Below are positions 25,438 to 32,592 of a stretch of 64,000 nt of DNA, piece by piece (within the stretch, counting starts at the first letter, position 1; each line of letters starts with the position of its first letter). A program made the translations under genes and the position numbers. This stretch comes from Amycolatopsis pretoriensis (GTDB taxonomy: Bacteria > Actinomycetota > Actinomycetes > Mycobacteriales > Pseudonocardiaceae), in NCBI RefSeq assembly GCF_900107925.1, contig NZ_FNUJ01000001.1, positions 248,001-312,000 of the forward strand, read 5' to 3'. The notes beneath the pieces are model-generated. The model was not told the DNA's origin. It saw only the letters and a list, made by a program, of their open reading frames with translations, and did no database searches.

Positions 25438-26060
25438 CCGCTCACCCCGCCCGGGCGGGTGCGTTCGTCGATGCCCAGCTGGGTGATGGTCTGCGCGATC
25501 GACGGGCGGATGCCGCTGACGACGCACTCCGCGCCCATCAGCAGGTGCTGCGCCACCGCGGTGTCGACGGTCGGGACGCCGGTGATGTCGATGATCGCCA
25601 CCCGCGCCTCGTCGGCCTGGATCGCCTCCAGCAGGCTGTTCATCACGACCTGGGTGCGCGCGCTGGCGAGCAGCTCGTCGACCAGCAGCGCGGCCCGGTA
25701 GCGCAGCGCGGAGTCCTCGGTGCGGCGTTCGGTCGCGCCCAGCATCGTCCGCTTCAGCGCGAGCATCGCCATCGCGGCCGCCGACGGCTCGGCGCCCACG
25801 CGGGCCCGGCGTTCCGACCACGACGTCAGCGCGTCGCGCACCCCCGGGTCGCGCTCGGCGATCCGCGCCACCGGCAAGGTGCCGCCCACGGCGCCGCCCA
25901 GGGCCTCCAGCAGGCCGGTCGCCTCGCGCCGCAGCTCGCGGTCGCTCTCCGGACCGGTGCCCGCCTGCTGCCCGGCCCAGTCACGCACCAAGGTGGCCTG
26001 GTCCTCGGCCAGCGTCCGCGCCAGCACTTCCCGGACCCGACCCTCGTCCGTGCCCAGCAC
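25434..26060 (-). CDS. rsbR: RsbR-like stressosome co-antagonist
   Basis: 208 residues. The N-terminal 130 residues are helical and non-haem-globin-like at best, the presumed signal turret. The C-terminal STAS domain carries both phospho-threonines, T167 in TGVPTVDT and T191 in GIRPSIAQTITQLGI. Compared with Bacillus RsbRA the segment between VDT and GIRP is about eight residues shorter (HLLMGAECVVS), so a helix/turn is trimmed. The GTG at 26060 has AGGAGGGG upstream. It heads the operon and lies behind an inverted repeat at 26109. Confidence 0.85.
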   Translation of the reverse strand: MLGTDEGRVREVLARTLAEDQATLVRDWAGQQAGTGPESDRELRREATGLLEALGGAVGGTLPVARIAERDPGVRDALTSWSERRARVGAEPSAAAMAMLALKRTMLGATERRTEDSALRYRAALLVDELLASARTQVVMNSLLEAIQADEARVAIIDITGVPTVDTAVAQHLLMGAECVVSGIRPSIAQTITQLGIDERTRPGGVSG

Positions 26061-26108
26061 CGAACCCCTCCTCGACGTCCTGGGGCGCGCGCTGCTGTAC
26101 GCCGGTCG

Positions 26109-26130
26109 ATTGTTGTCATAAGACAACAAT
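26109..26130. promoter_or_regulatory. Inverted repeat operator upstream of the rsb-like operon
   Basis: ATTGTTGTC, four bases (ATAA), then GACAACAAT: perfect 9-bp arms. It is strikingly AT-rich against its surroundings and sits 49 bp upstream of the rsbR start and 25 bp downstream of the MarR stop. Arm length and spacing suit a winged-helix MarR dimer. Confidence 0.7.
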
Positions 26131-26154
26131 TACGGGAACTATACAGCGCGGGGT

Positions 26155-26628
26155 TCAGGGCATCCCGGCGGACTCGCCGTCGGCGAGGTCGCGGTACTCC
26201 CGCAGCCCGGCGGCCAGCGCCGCGCGGCCCGCGGGACTCATCTTCGCCAGCAGCGTCTCGACGTGCTCCCGGCGCCGGGCCCGCAGGTCCCGCAGGTAGG
26301 CACGGCCGCGGTCGGACAGCCGCAGCGTCAGCTCCCGCCGGCTGCGCGCGCTGGGCAGCCGTTCGAGGAAGCCCACCGCCTCGAGCCGGTCGCAGAGCCG
26401 GCTGACCAGTGGCGGTGTCGAATGCAGCTGCTCGGCCAGTTCCCGCAGGTTGACGCCGTCGTGGTGGTCCAGCGCGACGACCGCGCGCAGCTGCGACACC
26501 GAAAGCGGCCGCGGCGAGACGTCCCGCCCGCGCTCGAACACCGCCTCGAACAGCTCCGCGAGGCTCGCGAGCGGCGCCTCCCCGGCCGGGGCGGTGGCCT
26601 GCTCGCGGGATGGATCCACGGCCCCCAT
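26155..26628 (-). CDS. MarR-family transcriptional regulator
   Basis: 157 residues with a MarR winged helix: LSVSQLRAVVALDHHDGVNL, LREQ-type LRELAEQLHSTPPLVSRLCD recognition helices, and a wing LERLPSARSRRELTLRLSDRG. The ATG at 26628 has AGGGA upstream. It precedes the rsb-like operon in the same orientation, and the intergenic inverted repeat is a likely target, which would make the stress cascade ligand-controlled at transcription too. The effector is unknown. Confidence 0.88.
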   Translation of the reverse strand: MGAVDPSREQATAPAGEAPLASLAELFEAVFERGRDVSPRPLSVSQLRAVVALDHHDGVNLRELAEQLHSTPPLVSRLCDRLEAVGFLERLPSARSRRELTLRLSDRGRAYLRDLRARRREHVETLLAKMSPAGRAALAAGLREYRDLADGESAGMP

Positions 26629-26727
26629 CGTGGCATCCCTATGCTGAACCGGCAGCACGGCTCACGCGATTCGCCGTGGACCGGCACGCCGGGACGGCGC
26701 AGACTCGTCTGACCGGCCGGCGCCGGC

Positions 26728-27963
26728 GTGCGCACGGTGCTGGGCGAGCAGGAGGCGGCGTTGGACAGATCCCTGGCGGTGGAACGGCTTCTGCGTGACG
26801 TCCCGCCGCACGACCTGCCGGCCGCGCTGCGCTCGGGGCTGGGCGAGCACTTCGGCGCGCTGACCGTCGAGCTGCTGGTGGCCGACTACGCGCTGACCGA
26901 GCTGTGCCGGGTCGGCCGCGAGCCGTACACGACCGAGCCGATCCCGGTGGACGGCACGACGCCGGGGGCCGCGTTCGTCGCGCAGGCGGCGACGTTCGAC
27001 TCCGACAGTGGCGGAGTCACGGGGTACCTGCCGGTCAGCGTCCGCGGCGACCGGCTCGGCGTCCTCGCGGTGACCTTGCCGACGGAGCCCGAGCCGCCGG
27101 TGTGGGCCGAGCTCGAGCGGTTCGCCGAGGCGGTGGCGCACGAGCTGTTCGTCGCCGATCGTGACACCGACCTCTACATCCAGGCGCGCCGGTCGTCCCG
27201 GCTGACGCTGGCCGCGGAGATGCAGTGGCAGCTGCTCCCGGGCCGCGCGTGCACCCGCGCCGAGTTCGCCCTGGGCGGCCAGCTCGAACCGGCGTACGCG
27301 ATCTACGGCGACTGCTTCGACTGGTCGGCGTCCGCGCGCAAGCTCGCCGTCACGCTGATCAACGGCATGGGGGAGGGCAGCGAAGCCGCGCTGCTGACCA
27401 ACCTGGCGATCAACGCGCTGCGCAACGCCCGCCGCGCGGGAATCCCGCTCGACGCGCAGGCGGAGCTGGCCGACCAGGCGGTGTACGCGCACTATCGCGG
27501 CGCCGAGCACGTGGCCGCGCTGCTGCTGGAGTTCGACCTGGCGACGGGCGCGGTGTCGGTGGTCGACGCGGGCTCCCCGCGCTTGTGGCGGCTGCGCGAC
27601 GGCAAGGCCGAGCGCGTGTTCTTCGACGAGCAGCTCCCGCTGGGCACGTTCGACGGAACGATCTACGAGTCGGAGGGCTTCCAGGCGACCGAGGGCGACC
27701 GGTACGTGTTCGTCAGCGACGGGGTGTACAACGCGATCGGCCCGCACGGAGAGCACTACGGAGACCGCGAGCTGGCGGAAGCGGTGACGGCAACGGCGGA
27801 CCTCCCGGCGGCCCACGTCCCGGGCGCGGTGCTGCGCGAGCTGACCCGCCGCCGGCGCGGAGGCCAGGCGGAGGACGACGCGATGGTGGTGTGCCTCGAT
27901 TGGTTCGGCCCGGTCCCGTCGCTGGGTTCGGCCCCGGCGGTGACGGTCCGCCGCGCGGACTGA
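26728..27963 (+). CDS. GAF-SpoIIE phosphatase with altered metal site
   Basis: 411 residues. A GAF-like sensory region (about 30-145, LPVSVRGDRLGVLAVTLP) precedes a SpoIIE PP2C domain (about 155-395). YAIYGDCFDW keeps D195, and FVSDGVYN and EDDAMVV keep their aspartates, but the central motif reads INGMGEGSEAAL with N212 where VxDxxGHG has the metal-binding Asp. The Gly-His is also Gly-Glu. Activity may be reduced or use different metals. It is divergent from MarR and may feed into the adjacent partner-switching system. Confidence 0.85.
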   Translation: MRTVLGEQEAALDRSLAVERLLRDVPPHDLPAALRSGLGEHFGALTVELLVADYALTELCRVGREPYTTEPIPVDGTTPGAAFVAQAATFDSDSGGVTGYLPVSVRGDRLGVLAVTLPTEPEPPVWAELERFAEAVAHELFVADRDTDLYIQARRSSRLTLAAEMQWQLLPGRACTRAEFALGGQLEPAYAIYGDCFDWSASARKLAVTLINGMGEGSEAALLTNLAINALRNARRAGIPLDAQAELADQAVYAHYRGAEHVAALLLEFDLATGAVSVVDAGSPRLWRLRDGKAERVFFDEQLPLGTFDGTIYESEGFQATEGDRYVFVSDGVYNAIGPHGEHYGDRELAEAVTATADLPAAHVPGAVLRELTRRRRGGQAEDDAMVVCLDWFGPVPSLGSAPAVTVRRAD

Positions 27964-27965
27964 CG

Positions 27966-28844
27966 TCAAGCCGCGCCGGTCTGCTCCCGGATCCAGTCCG
28001 CCACCACGTCGACCCGGGCGATCGTCTCCGCGCCCGGTCCCGGGCACGGCGGTCCCGTGTTCACGATCGCCACCAGCGTCCCGCTCCGGTCGTCGTCGTC
28101 CGATACGAAGAACGGGCCGCCCGAGTCCTCCGGGCAAGGGCCGTTGTCCACCGTGCGCGTGCCGATCGGCAGCGCCTCCAAAGTGGACTCCGCGATGCCC
28201 GAAACCCGGAACCGGCCCCGTTTGAGGTGGTCCGACGGGCCCAGGACGGTCGCCGAGTGCGAGCCCCAGCCCGCGAACTGCAGTTCCTCGCCCACCTTCG
28301 GGCGGGTCGAGGCCAGCGTCACCGGGGCGATGCCGGGCACCGGGGCGCTGAGCTTCGCCACCGCCAGGTCGTTGACCGGCGACTGGCGGACGTCGACCAC
28401 CACCGCCGTGTGGCCGCCGGGGTCGGTGTCCTTCAGCCGGCCGACCGTCACCGTCATCGTGTACCGCGGCCGGCCGCCGATCCGGGCGTCCTTCAGGTCG
28501 TGGAAGCAGTGCCCGGCCGTGACGACCCACTGCGGCGCGACCAGCGAGCCGCTGCACGCGCCGTCGCGCACGCCGCCGCCGGGGACCGGGATGTCGTCCG
28601 ACGTCAGCTTCGCGTTGAACGGCAGGATCGGCGAAGGCGGCGGGGGAACCGGAGCGGGCGCCGGGCTCCGGCCCAGCGGCGCGGTGTCCGGCAGGCTGTG
28701 CCCGCCGAGGGCCGCGGCCAGCGCGGGTCCCGTTTCCGGCGTGCCGATGACGGCGCCCGCGAACGCGATGCCGGCCCCCACCAGCACCGCGAGGGTCACG
28801 GCCCGCGCGCGGAAGCGGCGCCGTCGATCCGAAGTCGTCCTCAC
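27966..28844 (-). CDS. Secreted trypsin-like serine protease (S1)
   Basis: 292 residues. An Arg-rich N-terminus and one hydrophobic segment (about 15-36) act as signal or anchor, followed by a Pro-rich linker (APAPVPPPPSP) and an S1 domain with the triad H112 (TAGHC), D159 (SPVNDLAV) and S241 (CPEDSGGPF). Cysteine pairs flank His and Ser. The specificity residue six before Ser is in NGPCPED and not clearly trypsin-type. It is monocistronic; its stop is two bases from the convergent phosphatase. Confidence 0.9.
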   Translation of the reverse strand: MRTTSDRRRRFRARAVTLAVLVGAGIAFAGAVIGTPETGPALAAALGGHSLPDTAPLGRSPAPAPVPPPPSPILPFNAKLTSDDIPVPGGGVRDGACSGSLVAPQWVVTAGHCFHDLKDARIGGRPRYTMTVTVGRLKDTDPGGHTAVVVDVRQSPVNDLAVAKLSAPVPGIAPVTLASTRPKVGEELQFAGWGSHSATVLGPSDHLKRGRFRVSGIAESTLEALPIGTRTVDNGPCPEDSGGPFFVSDDDDRSGTLVAIVNTGPPCPGPGAETIARVDVVADWIREQTGAA

Positions 28845-28889
28845 ACCTTTAATGCACGGATGAGAGCCCGGAATGGTTGTGCGCGACGC

Positions 28890-29492
28890 TCACTTCGGCG
28901 CGGCGATCGCGGGCCACAGCACCGAAACGACCGCTTCGGGAATCTCGTCCCGCCCGTCACCCCGGTAGAACGCGGCGAAGTAGCTGCCGAAACACATCGT
29001 CGCGACCGTGTGCTTGTCGACGTCGTCGCGCACGGCGCCCTCGTCCTGCAGCCGCGTCAGCACGTTCTCGACGAGCGTGACCCGCGGTTCGACGGCGTGC
29101 TCGCGGAGGATCCCGAGCAGCTCCGGCGTGCGGATGGCCTCGCCGGCGAAGTTGCCCATGAGGACCATCGCGTCCGGGTTGAAGTACGCGGGGTCCAGCC
29201 GCCGGACGGCTTCGGTGAACGCCTCGCGCGGCGCCAGGCCGGCCAGGTCCACGGCGTAGCTGTCCCGCTGCTTGCGGAAGCCGTAGTCCAGCGCGTCGAC
29301 GACCAGCTCGAACTTCGTGCTCCACCGCCGGTACAGCGTCGGGCGGCTGACCTTGGCGTCGGACGCGATGTCGCCGATGGTCATGAGCGAGTAGCCGTCC
29401 CGGACGAGCCGCTCGCGCGTGGCGAGGATGATCGCCTCGTCGAGCGCGGCGTCGCGGGGACGCCCTCCGGGGCGTGGCGCGTCTGCTGCCAT
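28890..29492 (-). CDS. TetR-family repressor of the pnb-like pair
   Basis: 200 residues. The helix-turn-helix is TIGDIASDAKVSRPTLYRRW (about 38-57), and the helical ligand domain follows. It is divergent from the hydroxylaminobenzoate lyase-like gene with 106 bp between them that contain two direct GTTACGA repeats 21 bp apart. It most likely represses that pair and responds to an aromatic compound. Confidence 0.88.
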   Translation of the reverse strand: MAADAPRPGGRPRDAALDEAIILATRERLVRDGYSLMTIGDIASDAKVSRPTLYRRWSTKFELVVDALDYGFRKQRDSYAVDLAGLAPREAFTEAVRRLDPAYFNPDAMVLMGNFAGEAIRTPELLGILREHAVEPRVTLVENVLTRLQDEGAVRDDVDKHTVATMCFGSYFAAFYRGDGRDEIPEAVVSVLWPAIAAPK

Positions 29493-29510
29493 GCCGGAAG
29501 CGTAGCGGAT

Positions 29511-29546
29511 ACGTTACGACGTTTGGCTGTTAAGTTACGATACTTG
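29511..29546. promoter_or_regulatory. Candidate TetR operator with direct repeats
   Basis: GTTACGA occurs at 29513-29519 and 29534-29540, two helical turns apart, and the second copy lies in the short inverted repeat AAGTTACGATACTT. The AT-rich stretch between the divergent starts is the only plausible control region for both genes. Confidence 0.5.
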
Positions 29547-29598
29547 ACTGTAATGAAACATCGGCTTACCTTCGGGACACCACCGGAAGGAGCCCCCG

Positions 29599-30108
29599 AT
29601 GACCACCGCCCAGCAGCTGATCGACCGCAGCGTCCCCTTCCTCGACGCCGTCAAGAACCGGACGGCGGGCGGCGAGCTGGAGACCTGGCTCAACACCCAC
29701 CACGGCCCCGGCAGCCCGCTCTACGACGACCTCGCCCGGATGATCACCGACGGCGTCCGGGACGGCTGGGCGGCGAACATCGAAGTCGACGGCCCGAAGT
29801 ACCGGCGCAGCCGGATCGCCGACCCCCAGGACGCGCTGAACTACTTCAGCGTCACCGCGGTCTACATGGACAGCGTCGAGCCCTACCGCGGCCAGTACCA
29901 CCAGCACCCCTACGGCGAGCTCAACCTCGTCGTGCCGCTCAACCCGGGCGCGAAGCTGATGGGCCCGCGCGGCTGGAGCGGCCCGGGCTGGACCGCGCCG
30001 GGTCCGGGCAGCCACCACTACCCGGAGGTCAAGGGCGGCGCGCTGATCGCCCTCTTCTACCTGCCCGCCGGCCGGATCTCCTACGACATCGCCCCGCCGG
30101 CCGAGTGA
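29599..30108 (+). CDS. DUF4863-type 4-hydroxylaminobenzoate lyase (PnbB-like)
   Basis: 169 residues. A cupin-like metal site YHQHPYGE (H101, H103, E107) lies in a small beta domain with NLVVPLNPGAKLMGP. I match it to the DUF4863 family that includes the p-hydroxylaminobenzoate lyase PnbB, which turns 4-hydroxylaminobenzoate into protocatechuate and ammonia. The identification leans on the adjoining nitroreductase, which would supply the hydroxylamine. The AAGGAG site precedes the ATG. Its stop overlaps the nitroreductase start. Confidence 0.7.
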   Translation: MTTAQQLIDRSVPFLDAVKNRTAGGELETWLNTHHGPGSPLYDDLARMITDGVRDGWAANIEVDGPKYRRSRIADPQDALNYFSVTAVYMDSVEPYRGQYHQHPYGELNLVVPLNPGAKLMGPRGWSGPGWTAPGPGSHHYPEVKGGALIALFYLPAGRISYDIAPPAE

Positions 30109-30797
30109 GCACCACCGTCGAGGACGCGCTGCTGACCCGCCGCAGCTGCCGCGCGTTCCGGCCGGATCCCGTGCCCCGCACGGAGGTCGAGCGGCTGCTG
30201 GCGCTGGCGTCCCGCTCGGCCAGCAACTCCAACTGCCAGCCGTGGCGGGTGCACGTGCTGACCGGCGCGGCCAAGCGGGCGCTGACCGCGGACCTGCTGC
30301 GCGCCCACGACGAAGGCCGCCGGGCCGCGAGCGAGTTCGGCTACCAGCCCGGCGCCGGTGAGTGGCGGGAGCCGTTCCGCTCCCGCCGTCGCCGCTTCGG
30401 CGAAGGGCTCTACCGGGACGCGCTCGGCATCGAACCCGGCGACACCGCCGGGCGCCTCGCCCACCACCGCCGCAACTACGACTTCTTCGGCGCGCCGGTC
30501 GGCATGGTCCTCACCGTCAGCAGGCTGCCCCTGCGGGGCGCGCTCGTCGACGCCGGGCTGTTCCTGCAGGGGCTCATGCTCGCCGCGCGCGGAGCCGGGC
30601 TGCACACGTGCGCGCAGGCGTCGCTGATCGACTTCCACCCGGTCCTGCGGCGGCACCTGGACGTCCCGGCCGACCACGTGGTCGTCTGCGGGATCGCGCT
30701 CGGCTACGCCGACGAAGACCACCGGCTCGGCGCCCACCGCACGACCCGCGAGCCGGTGTCGGCGTTCGCGACCTTCCACGATCGCGTCGCGGATTAG
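30105..30797 (+). CDS. Nitroreductase, probable PnbA-like partner
   Basis: 230 residues of the FMN nitroreductase fold: LLTRRSCRAFRPDPVPRTEV (FMN phosphate-binding Arg pair), SASNSNCQPWRVHVL, the dimer loop GAPVGMVLTVS and the C-terminal CGIALGYADEDH. It would reduce a nitroaromatic to the hydroxylamine at the cost of NAD(P)H. The GTG overlaps the lyase stop (GTGA), so the two are translated together. Its stop overlaps the convergent gene by four bases. Confidence 0.88.
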   Translation: MSTTVEDALLTRRSCRAFRPDPVPRTEVERLLALASRSASNSNCQPWRVHVLTGAAKRALTADLLRAHDEGRRAASEFGYQPGAGEWREPFRSRRRRFGEGLYRDALGIEPGDTAGRLAHHRRNYDFFGAPVGMVLTVSRLPLRGALVDAGLFLQGLMLAARGAGLHTCAQASLIDFHPVLRRHLDVPADHVVVCGIALGYADEDHRLGAHRTTREPVSAFATFHDRVAD

Positions 30798-31669
30798 GGC
30801 CGCTGCCCCGCTTCGTCGACGAAGGTCTTCGCCGTCACGGCGCTGTCTTCGGTGCCCAGGAACTGGTGTGTCCGGGCGTCGAAAACCAGGACGATCCCCT
30901 TGAAGTCCGGCCGGTCGGCGGGGTTCCGCCACGTGATGCCGACGCCGGGGCGGCCCGAGCCGTCGGTGACGTGCTCGAGTGCCTTCAGGCCCGGCACCTT
31001 CGCCGCCGCCTGGTAGAGGGCCGCGTAGGACGCGGGGGTGAGGGCCCGCTCGTCGGCGAGGGTCAGCACGTTCTTGCCCATCGAGTTGACGCTGTCCTTG
31101 CCGCCGGGGATGGTGCGCAGGTAGGCCAGCATCGCGTCGGCGGTCGTCGGCAGATCCGCGCGGTAGGCGGGGGTGGGCCGGCAGTCCTCCAGGGTGCCCT
31201 TTTTCTTCGGGTCGTACGGGCCGGAGTAGGGCGCCTTGCCGTCGTGGCAGCCGGGCAGCTCGGTGTCCTCGGCCAGGAGGCCGTCGCGGGTGCCGTCGAC
31301 CGACAGCCAGATCTCGCGGACGTGGTGGTCGGGGTATTCCGTCTTCACGTAGAGGAACTGGTCCGGCCGCGGCGGCGTGGCCGGTTCCCGCAGCGCCGCG
31401 CTCGCGGCCTCGGTCAGGACCTTGACCGGGTCGGCGTTCGCGACGCTCGCGCCGATGCCCACCCGGTCGGCGGGGGCGAGCGCGACGACCGCGGTGATCG
31501 CCGCGGCCAGGCCGACCGTGGCGCCGGCGGCCCAGAACCAGCGCCGGGAGCGGGGTGCGCGTTCGGCGCGGGCGGCCGCCAGCAGCCGGTCCCGTGCGGG
31601 GGCGAGCTGTTCGGGCGGCGCGAAGCCGACGGCCCGCGCGCGCTCGCGGATCAGGTCGAGATCATCCAT
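30794..31669 (-). CDS. CU044_5270-type membrane protein, ECF sigma partner
   Basis: 291 residues. A cytoplasmic N-terminus (about 1-42), one membrane span (FWAAGATVGLAAAITAVVAL, about 45-65) and a large outer domain with FLYVKTEYPDHHVREIWLS, two Cys (LPGCHD, LEDCRP) and a C-terminal VLVFDARTHQFLGTE block. Proteins of this type follow ECF sigma genes in actinomycetes and probably act as, or with, an anti-sigma factor. The ATG overlaps the sigma stop by eight bases. Confidence 0.8.
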   Translation of the reverse strand: MDDLDLIRERARAVGFAPPEQLAPARDRLLAAARAERAPRSRRWFWAAGATVGLAAAITAVVALAPADRVGIGASVANADPVKVLTEAASAALREPATPPRPDQFLYVKTEYPDHHVREIWLSVDGTRDGLLAEDTELPGCHDGKAPYSGPYDPKKKGTLEDCRPTPAYRADLPTTADAMLAYLRTIPGGKDSVNSMGKNVLTLADERALTPASYAALYQAAAKVPGLKALEHVTDGSGRPGVGITWRNPADRPDFKGIVLVFDARTHQFLGTEDSAVTAKTFVDEAGQRP

Positions 31670-32246
31670 GGCTGGCGGTCTCCTTCACGAGGTCGAGGGC
31701 GCCGAGTTCGGCGCGGACGCGGCCGCGGGCGCGGTTGAGCCGCGATTTGACGGTGCCGACGGGGATGGCGAGGGCTTCGGCGACCTCCTGGTAGCCCAGC
31801 CCTTCGGCGGCGACGAGCAGCAGGACGTCCCGCTCGCGCGGGCGCAGCTTGGCCAGCGCCCGGTCGAGGTCGGCGCCGAGGGCCTGGGCGCTGACCTGCT
31901 CGGCGACCCGGTCGGCGTGCCCGGCGTCGACGTCGGGCGGCCCGACGGCTTGGCGGAGCTTGAGTTCGCGCACCTCGGACCGCCACTGCCGCGAGACGAG
32001 GTTCGTCGCGATGCCGTAGAGCCACGGCCGCGCGTCCGGCCGGGACAGGTCGAACCCGGCCCGCTTGCTGAAGGCGATGAGGAACGTGTCGGCGAGGACG
32101 TCGTCCGCCGCGGTGGGCCCGAGCCGCCGGACGAGGTAGCGGTGGATGTGCCGGGAATGGCGGTCGAAGATGACCGCGAACAGGCTCGGCTCCGCCCGCG
32201 ACCGCCCGATCACGCTCGCGTCGTCGCCGGTGTCTTCCGGGGTCAT
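31662..32246 (-). CDS. ECF RNA polymerase sigma factor
   Basis: 194 residues. Region 2 (FDRHSRHIHRYLVRRLG, AEDVLADTFL-like DDVLADTFLIAF, ARPWLYGIATNLV) and region 4 (LRPRERDVLLLVAAEGLGYQ, IPVGTVKSRLNRARGRVRAE) are complete. The ATG at 32246 fits the family; an in-frame start at 32288 is possible. It forms an operon with the membrane partner. The regulon may include the divergent beta-helix gene, but no shared promoter motif was recognised. Confidence 0.88.
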   Translation of the reverse strand: MTPEDTGDDASVIGRSRAEPSLFAVIFDRHSRHIHRYLVRRLGPTAADDVLADTFLIAFSKRAGFDLSRPDARPWLYGIATNLVSRQWRSEVRELKLRQAVGPPDVDAGHADRVAEQVSAQALGADLDRALAKLRPRERDVLLLVAAEGLGYQEVAEALAIPVGTVKSRLNRARGRVRAELGALDLVKETASHG

Positions 32247-32592
32247 CGCCCGCCTCTCGTCGCGCCCAGTGTCATCTGCTGTTCTCACCGGCCCGGGAAC
32301 GGGTTCCGGCGACGACCATCAAAGTGATGCAGGTCACATACGGGCTGTATTTGGAAGGTTACTTTACTAATCCTCGCTCCGATTGGTATGTTCGTCGCAC
32401 CGCCGCCTTCAAGCAGTCCTGGTGCAGACCAGTCAGCTACGGAGGAACTCTTGACGCACGGCATCCCGGCCGCTCGGCCGTAATCCCTTCCCGGACGGGC
32501 CACTCGCCGCACCCGCCACGGACGAGTCACGCACACCGGATCCCGGTGTGCTCCCACGCGAGCCCGCGGGCTCGACATTCCCGGAGGTTTCC

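Noticed and set aside
23800..27900. Sigma-B-type sigma factor expected inside the rsb-like block
   Set aside because: I looked on both strands for region 2 and 4 motifs and found none; the only sigma factor is the unrelated ECF at 31662.
32431..32472. Ten-codon TTG ORF behind GGAGGAACTC in the 32593 leader
   Set aside because: The ribosome site is good, but the peptide LTHGIPAARP is short and nothing shows it is translated; noted only in the gene entry.
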